DNA of 12,967 nt from DATJIG01 sp035493495 (lineage in GTDB: Bacteria; Pseudomonadota; Alphaproteobacteria; SMXQ01). The position numbers and the translations under genes are program-made. Below the pieces are notes generated by a model. That model saw only the letters and a program-made list of their open reading frames with translations, was not told the DNA's origin and did not search any database. Below are positions 6,052 to 12,881 of this stretch, one piece after another. The DNA lies in contig DATJIG010000197.1 of the NCBI GenBank assembly GCA_035493495.1, positions 1 through 12,967 of the forward strand. The letters are read 5' to 3'. The number at the start of each line of letters is the position of its first letter. Position 1 is the first letter of the stretch.

Positions 6052-7095
6052 TCAATGCGCGTAGCGCAAGCTCGCCAGCACCTTGATGACGCGATCGACG
6101 ATCGGTTGCGGCGTGTCGGCGATGCCGGCGATCAGCGCTTCCATCGCCTCGCCGCTCATCGGGTCGACGGCGACGTTGATCTTCGCGCCATCGGCGATGA
6201 AGTCGGGATCGCGCATCGTCTCGTCGAACGCCCGGCGCAGCGCGGCGAGGCGCTCCTCCGGGAGGTCCGGCGGCGCGAAGTAGGGACGTCCCATCTCGTC
6301 GGGCGCGAAGAAGAACGCGAGCATGCCGGCGTCGTCTGGATTCCGGACGCCGTCGAACACGCTCGGGACGCGCGGCAGCTCGGGGTTCGCCGCGTGGGTC
6401 ATCCGCACGATGGGGCGGAGCGTGCCGTTCGCCATCCACTCGGGGCGCATCGTCTTCAACGTGTCCCACGACAGGCAGACGCCTTCGACCTCGCCGCGCT
6501 CGATCGCCGTCATGATCGAGGGCGTGCCCTTGTAACCGCTGACGATCCTGAACCGCGTCCCGAGCACGGCGTTGAGGATCGCCGGATAGGTGACCGTGGC
6601 GTTGATCGCCTCGGCGCCGATCAGCACGTCCGCGGACTTGGCATCGGCGAGAGTCCGGACCGGTGCCTTGTGCCACACCGCGCAGGTCGGCGTCTGGGGG
6701 CTGATCGACCCGATCGCGCGCAGCCGCCGTGGGTCGTAGGTCGCCGCCTTGTTGCCGAGCATCGGCTCGATGACGAAGGTCCGGCTCGAAGTGCCGAACG
6801 CCGAACCGTCGCGCGGTGCGCTCTGGTAGATGTAGTCGACCATCTTGAGTCCGCCGGCGCCGGGTACGTTCTTCACCACGGCCGTCGGATTGCCGGGGAT
6901 GTGGCGCGGCATGTGGCGCGCCAGCACCCGGGTGTAGAGATCGAAGCCGCCGCCCGCATCGCCGCCGACGTAGATCGAGAGCGGCGTTGCGTGGAAGAAG
7001 GCCGCGGTATCGGCCTCGGCCGCGGCGGACGCCGGTCCCACTAACGCCAGTCCAACCCACGCCAGTCCGAAGAGAGCACCCACCCTCGGGCCCAT
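6052..7095 (-). CDS. TctC/Bug-type periplasmic solute-binding protein (paralogue 3)
   Basis: This 347-residue receptor of the same family has a signal peptide (MGPRVGALFGLAWVGLALVG, cleavage near ASA at 24). It has the ligand loop GGDAGGGFDLYTRVLARHMP (44-63), IPGNPTAVVKNVPGAGG (66-82), APRDGSAFG and EPMLGNKAA. Cysteines C138 (PTCAVWH) and C207 (EGVCLSWDTLK) match paralogue 2, and both proteins share long identical segments across their full length. The start is chosen at 7095 because the GGGGG Shine-Dalgarno lies about seven bases upstream; an ATG two codons earlier (7101) is only one base from it. Longer extensions would overlap the isomerase-like gene, which ends at 7139. The close spacing on both sides supports a shared transcript. 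Confidence 0.88.
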   Translation of the reverse strand: MGPRVGALFGLAWVGLALVGPASAAAEADTAAFFHATPLSIYVGGDAGGGFDLYTRVLARHMPRHIPGNPTAVVKNVPGAGGLKMVDYIYQSAPRDGSAFGTSSRTFVIEPMLGNKAATYDPRRLRAIGSISPQTPTCAVWHKAPVRTLADAKSADVLIGAEAINATVTYPAILNAVLGTRFRIVSGYKGTPSIMTAIERGEVEGVCLSWDTLKTMRPEWMANGTLRPIVRMTHAANPELPRVPSVFDGVRNPDDAGMLAFFFAPDEMGRPYFAPPDLPEERLAALRRAFDETMRDPDFIADGAKINVAVDPMSGEAMEALIAGIADTPQPIVDRVIKVLASLRYAH

Positions 7096-7138
7096 CACCA
7101 TACCCCCGTTGATCGCCCGTCCGCGCGCGACGGATGCC

Positions 7139-7939
7139 TCAGGCCGCCGCCTTTGCCGATTGCCGGAACAGCCGGCCGAGCCCGGGGTCGATGGCGGTCG
7201 GCCCAAGCACTGGCGCCAGACGCCGCAGCGCCGCCCACAGCACCGCCTGGTTGGAGTTGACCACGGGCTTACCGGTCTCGCGCTCGATCGTTTCGATCGT
7301 CTCGATCTGCGTGGTGTTGGTGCAGGAGAGAAAGAAGCCGTCGAAGTCGGCCTTCCCCATCGACCCCTGGGCCTGCTCGCGGGCGAGCTCGATCCACCTG
7401 GTCACCGGCACGCGGATGTACTCGTCGCTCGAACCGACAGCGAGCGCTACATCGCGCACCACGGCGATGCCGTGGGCGGCGAGGAATTCGCGCTCGTGAT
7501 CGTTGGTCTCCTGCGGGTACGGGCTGAACAGCACGATGCGCTTGAGCCCGAGCGCCTGCAGCGCCTCGACGATGGCCTGCGCCGTCGAGAAGCACGGCGC
7601 TTTGCTCTCCTGCACGACGCGGGCGACCAAAGCCGCCTCGCCCTCCGGGCCCTCGGCCATCGCCGTGCCGGTGCAGTGGAACACGACCGGATCGCAGCGG
7701 GCATCGCCCAGCGTCGAGGCGGCGTGGCCGACCTCGTCGAGCAACGCGGTGATCGGCTTCTTGTGGCGGCCGGTGATCTGGGCGCGGGCCACGTGGATCG
7801 CGACGCCGGCGGGGGCATAGCGGTGGAACTGCGGCTCGCTCATCCGGTTCGACGACGGGATGATCAGCCCGATCCGCGCCCGGGTTTCGGCGGCGTGGCA
7901 GCGCGAGGCGACAGCGCGTTCGAGATCGGCGGCGCTCAT
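7139..7939 (-). CDS. Asp/Glu racemase-superfamily protein, maleate isomerase-like
   Basis: This 266-residue protein is of the family that contains maleate cis-trans isomerase, aspartate/glutamate racemases and arylmalonate decarboxylase. Visible motifs are IPSSN (27-31), VFHCTGTA with C89 (86-93), SPYPQETND with Y141 (139-147) and FFLSCTNTT with C206 (202-210). Both catalytic cysteines are present, which fits isomerase or racemase activity and argues against arylmalonate decarboxylase, which has only one. An Asn expected between Y141 and C206 in maleate isomerases is not obvious. The start at 7939 (MSAADLERAV) has a GAGGG RBS seven bases upstream; a TTG at 7978 would overlap the previous gene. 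It is cytoplasmic, 25 bases after an amidohydrolase. A maleate-to-fumarate role at the end of an aromatic pathway fits the context but is inference. Confidence 0.8.
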   Translation of the reverse strand: MSAADLERAVASRCHAAETRARIGLIIPSSNRMSEPQFHRYAPAGVAIHVARAQITGRHKKPITALLDEVGHAASTLGDARCDPVVFHCTGTAMAEGPEGEAALVARVVQESKAPCFSTAQAIVEALQALGLKRIVLFSPYPQETNDHEREFLAAHGIAVVRDVALAVGSSDEYIRVPVTRWIELAREQAQGSMGKADFDGFFLSCTNTTQIETIETIERETGKPVVNSNQAVLWAALRRLAPVLGPTAIDPGLGRLFRQSAKAAA

Positions 7940-7964
7940 GGACTGGCCCTCATCTGGCGTCCCA

Positions 7965-9152
7965 TCACTTGGCGTCAATGTTGAACAGCTTGAGCGCGGT
8001 GCCGCCGAGGATGTTGGTCTTGGCCTCGCGCGACAGGAACGGCAGGTCCCAGATCGTCGACGGCACGTCGAAGTTGTGGGCCGGGAAGTTGGAACCCCAC
8101 ACGAGCTGGGTGTCGGCGTTGATCGCCTTCATCGCCACTTCGAGAGCCGTCGGGTCCTCGGGGGATTCGAGAGGCTGGGAGCAGTAGAACATCCGCTTCA
8201 TGTAGTGGCTCGGCTTCTCTTTCAGCAGCGGCGCCTCGGAGACATGGCTCATGTACATGGCATCGAGCCGTTGCATCAGGTAATGCGCCCACGCCACGCC
8301 CGACTCGAGCCACAGCACCTTGAGCTTCGGAAAGCGCTCGGGCATGCCGTTCACGATCCAGTTGGTGAGGTGGATCATATTGGAGTGCGGCGCACCGACG
8401 GCCTGGGTCGCCGCCCACGAGTTCATCGGCACCAGCGACGATTCGCCCCAGTTGGCCATGCCATGGAACGCCAGCACCATGCCGCGCTCCTCCATCGCCG
8501 AGAGGATGCGGATCATGCCCTTCGAGTAGATGCGCTCGTAGCGGGGGCTGGCGATGACGCAGCCGGCGACGCCGGGCTTCGAGCCCAACTGCTCGATCAT
8601 CTCCAGGCACTCGACGTGGTGGTGCATCGGGAGATAGAGCATGCCGCGGATGTTCGATTCCTGCGCCAGCAGGTCGTTGGCGATCCAGCGATTGTAGGCG
8701 AGCGTCAGCCAGTATTCCCAGTCGCGCTTGGGCTGGATCGCGAGCCGCATCGCCGTCGTCGGGTAGAGGACGGCGAACTTCGCGCCCATCGCCTCAATGG
8801 TGCGCCGCGTCAGCGTGATGTCGCGATGCACGTTGGCCGGGGTCTGCTCGAGTTTGCGCGCGGCGAAGCGCTGGACGCGGCCGCCCGCGTCCTCGTAACC
8901 GATGTTGCGCGGGATCATCGGCCGCCGGCCCTCGTTGGTGCCGGAGCGCGCGAACTGGCGCTCGACCGTCGAGTCGATGTGGCCGACGATGTCGCGGAAA
9001 CTGCCGGTCTCGTCGTGGTGGATGTCGCAATCGACCACGGTGATCTTGTCGAGGCCGCGCTCGCGCGCCTGCTTCGCCGCGTGGGCGAGATGCCTGGTGG
9101 TGTCGAACTCCTCGACCGTGAGCGCGCGCGTGCCGCTCGAAGGAAATTCCAT
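7965..9152 (-). CDS. Amidohydrolase-2 family protein with Asp-to-Asn change at the metal site
   Basis: This 395-residue TIM-barrel protein is of the ACMSD / gamma-resorcylate decarboxylase-like amidohydrolase family. Conserved points are DCDIHH (41-46), AFHG with H230, HLTNWIVNGMPERFPKLKVL (261-280), E283 in WLESG, and the C-terminal NILGGTALKLF (380-390). At the last strand, where the paralogue at 9320 has ATDYPHWD, this protein reads GSNFPAHN: the metal-binding or catalytic Asp is N355 and the following His is A358. Activity may be altered or lost. The ATG at 9152 has a GGGAG RBS; a TTG one codon earlier is possible but weaker. A helical N-terminal extension of about 40 residues precedes the metal motif, as in the paralogue. 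It is 25 bases before the isomerase-like gene. Confidence 0.85.
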   Translation of the reverse strand: MEFPSSGTRALTVEEFDTTRHLAHAAKQARERGLDKITVVDCDIHHDETGSFRDIVGHIDSTVERQFARSGTNEGRRPMIPRNIGYEDAGGRVQRFAARKLEQTPANVHRDITLTRRTIEAMGAKFAVLYPTTAMRLAIQPKRDWEYWLTLAYNRWIANDLLAQESNIRGMLYLPMHHHVECLEMIEQLGSKPGVAGCVIASPRYERIYSKGMIRILSAMEERGMVLAFHGMANWGESSLVPMNSWAATQAVGAPHSNMIHLTNWIVNGMPERFPKLKVLWLESGVAWAHYLMQRLDAMYMSHVSEAPLLKEKPSHYMKRMFYCSQPLESPEDPTALEVAMKAINADTQLVWGSNFPAHNFDVPSTIWDLPFLSREAKTNILGGTALKLFNIDAK

Positions 9153-9201
9153 CAATGCTCTCCCTGAAAGAGCTGCTCGTATTCTTTTGTTCGCGTATTC
9201 C

Positions 9202-9288
9202 CCTTACCCAGCTTCGGGTAAGGCTCGCCTTTCGGCTCGCCAACCCTTCACAACCCTCTCCCCTCTGGGGAGAGGGAAGGGTGAGGGG
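9202..9288. repeat. Intergenic palindromic repeat, CCCTCTCCCC type, copy 2
   Basis: CCCTCTCCCC (9254-9263) and GGGGAGAGGG (9267-9276) form a 10-bp stem with a TCT loop, followed by AAGGGTGAGGGG exactly as at 1312-1323. A second hairpin, CCTTACCC (9202-9209) with GGGTAAGG (9216-9223), precedes it. The element fills most of the 167-bp gap between the two amidohydrolase genes and could form strong structure in the mRNA. Confidence 0.75.
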
Positions 9289-9319
9289 TAACAGACGCAG
9301 CGTGTTGGATACGCCTGCC

Positions 9320-10546
9320 TCAGCCCGCCCAGACCGGCTTGCCGTTCTCGTGCTTCCACGGCCCGAGATTGAACAGCTTTGCTGCGTTGCCGCCGAGGAT
9401 GTTGCGCTTCGCCTTCTCGTCGAGGAACGGGATGTCGTAGACCGTGTTCGGCAGGTCGAAGTCCCAGTGCGGGTAGTCGGTGGCGAACATCAGCTGGGTG
9501 TCGGCGTGCATGTAGTCGAACGTCGCCTCGAGCATCTTGTGGTTGCGCACCAGTTCGAGCGGCTGCGACGAGAAGAACTGCTCGGAGATGTACTCGCTCG
9601 GGAGCCGCTTCAGGAGCGGGCATTCCGACGGGCGCATCATGTATTCGTTGTCGAGGCGCTGCATCAGGAACGGAACCCAGGCGAGGCCGCCCTCGATCCA
9701 CAGCGTCCGGAGCTTGGGGAAGCGCTCCGGGATGCCATTGATGATCCAGTTCGTCATGTGGAGCATGTTGTAGTACGGGAAGCCGAGCGCATGGACCGAG
9801 ATGAAGCGGTTCATCTGTTCCATGTACTTGGTGTGCCAGTTGTAGGCGGCATGGAAGGCGAGCGGCTTGCCCATCTCTTCGAGCAGCGCGTAGGTTTTCA
9901 TGTACTCGTTCTCGTGCACCGCGTTGTAGCGCACGGCAGTGACGAGGAAGCCGACCACGCCCTTGCGGTCGCCGAATTCCTTGACCGCCTTGTAGCACTC
10001 GTCGGGATCGTTGAACGGCAGATAGAGCATCGACTTGATGCGCGGCTCGCTCGACAGCACACGGTCGCACAGCCAGTGGTTGTAGGCCTTGGCCAGCGAG
10101 ATCTCCATTTCGACCTGCGGGTGCAGACCGAGCGACAGCATCGGGGTCGGGAACAGGCAGGTGTAGTCGACGCCCATCGCGTCCATCCAGCGGATGGTCA
10201 GCTCGACGTCGCGGCGGCCGTCCTTGAACGACGACTTTTCGAGCCGGCGCGCCGGCGCCCGGGTGATGCGCCCGCCCATGTCCTGATCGTTGGTGCGCTG
10301 CGGGAACATCGGCAGGCCCATCGTCTTGTGGAACGTCTTGGCGAGCTGCTTGATGACCGGCTCGTCGATGTACTCGTAGATCTCGCTGAGATGATCGGTC
10401 TCGTAGTGGTGCGAGTCGCAGTCGACGATCATGAACTCGCTGTACTTGCGCCGGCGCGCCTGCTGCGCGGCATGGGCCAGGAGCTTCGACGTGTCGAACT
10501 CCTGCACCGTCAAACGATGGATGTCGTCGGAGGAAGGCAGTTCCAT
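9320..10546 (-). CDS. Amidohydrolase-2 family protein (ACMSD/decarboxylase-like)
   Basis: This 408-residue metal-dependent amidohydrolase-fold protein is cytoplasmic. Family members hydrolyse or, often, decarboxylate aromatic and related acids. A likely metal set is visible: D44 and H46 in DCDSHH (42-47), H232 in AFHAAYNW, and D357 in ATDYPHWDFD (355-364), with E285 in WIEGG. NILGGNAAKLF near the C-terminus is typical. ATG 10546 (MELPSSDDIH) follows a GGGAG RBS; upstream in-frame extension has none. It is the first gene of the minus-strand block and faces the divergent TctC-type gene across 246 bp. It is clearly homologous over its full length to the next gene, including the N-terminal LTVQEFDTSKLLAHAAQQAR (12-31). 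The substrate cannot be told from sequence; decarboxylation of an aromatic carboxylate is plausible. Confidence 0.87.
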   Translation of the reverse strand: MELPSSDDIHRLTVQEFDTSKLLAHAAQQARRRKYSEFMIVDCDSHHYETDHLSEIYEYIDEPVIKQLAKTFHKTMGLPMFPQRTNDQDMGGRITRAPARRLEKSSFKDGRRDVELTIRWMDAMGVDYTCLFPTPMLSLGLHPQVEMEISLAKAYNHWLCDRVLSSEPRIKSMLYLPFNDPDECYKAVKEFGDRKGVVGFLVTAVRYNAVHENEYMKTYALLEEMGKPLAFHAAYNWHTKYMEQMNRFISVHALGFPYYNMLHMTNWIINGIPERFPKLRTLWIEGGLAWVPFLMQRLDNEYMMRPSECPLLKRLPSEYISEQFFSSQPLELVRNHKMLEATFDYMHADTQLMFATDYPHWDFDLPNTVYDIPFLDEKAKRNILGGNAAKLFNLGPWKHENGKPVWAG

Positions 10547-10792
10547 GATCGTCTCCCGTCGAAAGGATCGAGACGGGCCCGGCACGCGTCTTGTTGTTGT
10601 GTCGCGCCGTGGAGCCCGATGAAGCCGGCAAAAGTATCGGCGCCGCCCGACGCCACCGCAACCGCTAAGCGCATGTCTGGAGCTGCGGAAAACCACCGCA
10701 CCCGTTCACGTGGGACGCAAAAAGTGAAACAGGCGCGCGGTTTCGAGGCGCGTTAGGCTGACCCGATAAGAGCACAAGCTCGGGAGGCAGGG
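10547..10792. promoter_or_regulatory. Divergent intergenic region, likely promoters for both flanking units
   Basis: These 246 bases lie between the start codons of the minus-strand amidohydrolase and the plus-strand TctC-type gene, so outward promoters are expected. Weak signals are a GATAAG at 10765-10770, about 23 bases before the plus-strand ATG and a possible -10 box, and a small dyad TTCAC/GTGAA (10705-10709, 10724-10728) that could be an operator. CCCGTC/GACGGG (10555-10560, 10572-10577) could form a hairpin near the minus-strand RBS. No strong consensus promoter is seen, and no regulator gene is adjacent. Confidence 0.35.
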
Positions 10793-11833
10793 ATGTCGGG
10801 ATCGATCAGCCGCGTGGTCGCGGTGGGCGCGTGCGCGTTGCTGGGTTCGTTACTGGCCGGGAGCGCGTCGGCGCAGGCGCAATCCGTCGAGCAGTTCTAC
10901 CGCGGCCAGAACCTGCGGGTGCTGGTCGGCTACGGCCCGGGCACCGGCTACGACGTCTATGCCCGCGTGCTTGGCCGCCACATCGCGCGCCACATCCCGG
11001 GCGGGCCCACCATCGTCATCCAGAACATGCCCGGCGCGGCCAGCCTCACCATGACCAACAACCTCTACAACGTGGCGCCACGCGACGGCTCGGCGATCGG
11101 GCTGCCGGCGCGCGGTCTGCTGATCGAGCCCTTGTTCGGCAACGACAACGCCCGCTACGACGGCCGCAAGTTCACCTGGATCGGCTCGATGAGCCGCGAG
11201 GTCGCGACCTGCCTCTCGTGGCGGGGCACCGGCTTCAACCGCATCGAGGACGTGCAGCAACGCGAGATGCTGGTGGGCGCGACCGGCACGGTGTCGCCGT
11301 CGTATCTCTTCCCGCAGATTATGAACGGGCTGATCGGCACCAAGTTCAAGGTGGTACCGGGCTATCCCGACTCGGGCGCCGTCGGCATCGCCATGGAGCG
11401 CGGGGAGCTCCACGGCTACTGCTCGTTCAGCTGGGGCAGCCTCAAGTCGGCGCGGCGCGACTGGATCGACAACAAGCGGGTGACGATCATGGTGCAGCTC
11501 TCGGTGGTCGGCACGTCGGAGCTCAAGGACGTGCCGTCGATCATGAGCTACGCCAGGGACGACGCGACCAAGCAGGTGTTCGAGCTGGTGTTCGCCGACC
11601 AGGAGATGGCGCGCCCCGTCGGCGGGCCGCCCGACGTTCCCGCCGACCGCCTCGCGGCGCTGCGCACCGCGTTCATGGCGACGATGAAGGACAAGGAGTT
11701 CCTCGCCGACGCCGAGCGCACCGGCATCGAGGTCGACCCGATCGACGGCCCCGCGGTGGCCGCGATCCTCGACCGCCTCTACCAATCCTCGCCGGCGGCG
11801 ATCGCCACGGTGAAGAAGATCCGTGGCGACTAG
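10793..11833 (+). CDS. TctC/Bug-type periplasmic solute-binding protein (paralogue 4)
   Basis: This 346-residue tripartite tricarboxylate receptor has a signal peptide (MSGSISRVVAVGACALLGSL, cleavage near ASA at 27). The mature start SVEQFYRGQNLRVLVG is nearly the same as paralogue 2. The ligand loop is YGPGTGYDVYARVLGRHIA (47-65), so the usual GGG is GTG. It also has IPGGPTIVIQNMPGAAS, APRDGSAIG and IEPLFGN. Cysteines C140 (ATCLSWRG) and C210 (GYCSFSW) align with the pair in paralogues 2 and 3. The RBS GGGAGG lies just upstream of ATG 10793. It is transcribed away from the catabolic block and meets a convergent RTX-like gene 58 bases beyond its stop. The divergent arrangement suggests shared regulation with the block. 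No TctA or TctB follows, so the pump subunits are not local. Confidence 0.9.
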   Translation: MSGSISRVVAVGACALLGSLLAGSASAQAQSVEQFYRGQNLRVLVGYGPGTGYDVYARVLGRHIARHIPGGPTIVIQNMPGAASLTMTNNLYNVAPRDGSAIGLPARGLLIEPLFGNDNARYDGRKFTWIGSMSREVATCLSWRGTGFNRIEDVQQREMLVGATGTVSPSYLFPQIMNGLIGTKFKVVPGYPDSGAVGIAMERGELHGYCSFSWGSLKSARRDWIDNKRVTIMVQLSVVGTSELKDVPSIMSYARDDATKQVFELVFADQEMARPVGGPPDVPADRLAALRTAFMATMKDKEFLADAERTGIEVDPIDGPAVAAILDRLYQSSPAAIATVKKIRGD

Positions 11834-11891
11834 GGGCGACTGAATCGCCGCGATCCTCCTCGGGTCTGACGCCTGTCCTTGCGAGAAATCC

Positions 11892-12881
11892 TCACGAGAA
11901 CGCGAAGTCGCTCGCCGTCAGGTTGTGGTCGTTGACGACCAGGATGGTGTTCTGCGCATCGAAGGTGATCAGCGACCCGGCCGTGGTATCGGCGATGTGG
12001 CTCGTCAGGTCGCCGAAGGTCGCGACGCCGCTGTAGTTCTGCAGCGAGATGTGGTCCTTGCCCGGCTCGAAATCCTCGATCGTGTCGTTGCCGAGACTGG
12101 GCTGACTGGCGCGGTCGAAGAGGAAGGTGTCGGCGCCGGTCTGGGCGGTCGGCGCGACCACCGGGGCGTCGCCCCACATCAGGTCGTTGGCCGCGCCGCT
12201 GACCAGCACGTCGTCGCCGCCCCTGGCGTGGTCGAGCAGCTCGTGGCCATCGCCGTAGATCTGCGACCCGCCGCCGTTGGCGCCGATCACCGTGTCGTTG
12301 CCGCCGATGGCGAAGCCGCTCAGCGTGAAGGCATCGCCGTAAAGCTGTTGCGGGAGAGTTCCGAAGCCCTGCCCCGAGACGACATCGTCGCCGCCGCGGC
12401 CATGGTCGGTGATGGTTTGCGCGTCGCCGAAGCCAAACAGGCCGAAGCGGCTGGCGCCGACGATCACCGTGTCGTTGCCGCCGACGGCGTGGTCTTCGAT
12501 GATCTGCGCGTCGCCGTACAGGGTCACGGAGCTGCGGCCGATGGCGGTCATCGTGTCGTTGCCGCCGTGCGCGTGGCCGGTGAGGGTCACCGCGTCGCCG
12601 ACCACGGTCGCGGCGAACACATTGGCGTCGGCGATGAGGTGGTCGTCGCCGCCGGTCGCGTGGTCGGTCATCGTGATGGCATCGCCGATCGCGACGACGT
12701 CTCCGGTTATGCTGAACACGTCGATCGTGTCGTCGCCGCCGGCGGCGTGATCCAGGAGCGCGTTCGCATCGCCGATGACCGTGGCACTGCCTGTCAGGGA
12801 CTGCGCGCCGCCGTGGTCGTGATCGGCCAGATCGTCGGACGTGTCGCCGTAGAGGATCGGTGTCGGCAGAAGGATCGCCAT
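11892..12881 (-). CDS. RTX-like repeat protein, probably secreted and calcium-binding
   Basis: This 329-residue acidic protein is built of nine units of 25-30 residues (residues 11-238). Each has a [YIV]GDA motif, and seven have a later GG(D/N)D, with DHA often between them. There follows a C-terminal module GADTFLFDRA (249-258) and GNDTIEDFEPGKDHISL (264-280), as found after RTX repeats in secreted proteins, ending LTASDFAFS, which resembles type I secretion C-termini. No N-terminal signal peptide is seen, consistent with type I export. ATG 12881 (MAILLPTPILYGD) has GGGGAG about six bases upstream; the in-frame start at 12950 lacks one. No ABC exporter is in the window. No enzymatic domain is visible, so a structural or surface role is possible. 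It is convergent with the TctC-type gene and probably unrelated to the catabolic block. Confidence 0.8.
   Translation of the reverse strand: MAILLPTPILYGDTSDDLADHDHGGAQSLTGSATVIGDANALLDHAAGGDDTIDVFSITGDVVAIGDAITMTDHATGGDDHLIADANVFAATVVGDAVTLTGHAHGGNDTMTAIGRSSVTLYGDAQIIEDHAVGGNDTVIVGASRFGLFGFGDAQTITDHGRGGDDVVSGQGFGTLPQQLYGDAFTLSGFAIGGNDTVIGANGGGSQIYGDGHELLDHARGGDDVLVSGAANDLMWGDAPVVAPTAQTGADTFLFDRASQPSLGNDTIEDFEPGKDHISLQNYSGVATFGDLTSHIADTTAGSLITFDAQNTILVVNDHNLTASDFAFS
12168..12851 (-). repeat. In-gene array of nine RTX-like units
   Basis: GD pairs occur at residues 12, 37, 66, 95, 123, 152, 182, 210 and 237, spacings of 25-30. GG(D/N)D occurs at 48, 77, 106, 134, 163, 193 and 221. At DNA level this appears on the plus strand as recurring GTCGTTGCCGCC or GTCGTCGCCGCC blocks. 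The first unit lacks a normal GGDD and the last grades into the C-terminal module. Confidence 0.8.

Noticed and set aside
4940..7060. A 706-codon minus-strand frame that would fuse paralogue 2 to an Arg-rich upstream part
   Set aside because: The upstream part is paralogue 3 read in the wrong frame; it has no RBS, and paralogue 2 has its own RBS, ATG and signal peptide at 5992.
7860..9167. Long plus-strand frame opposite the Asn-type amidohydrolase
   Set aside because: Antisense shadow; low-complexity Arg/His/Val composition and no RBS.
9155..10756. 533-codon plus-strand frame opposite the first amidohydrolase
   Set aside because: Antisense shadow; it runs through an intergenic repeat and past the real gene's start, with no family motif.
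11834..11891. Small hairpin (GGCGA/TCGCC) as a bidirectional terminator between convergent genes
   Set aside because: Only a 5-bp stem and no T-run on either side; too weak to call.
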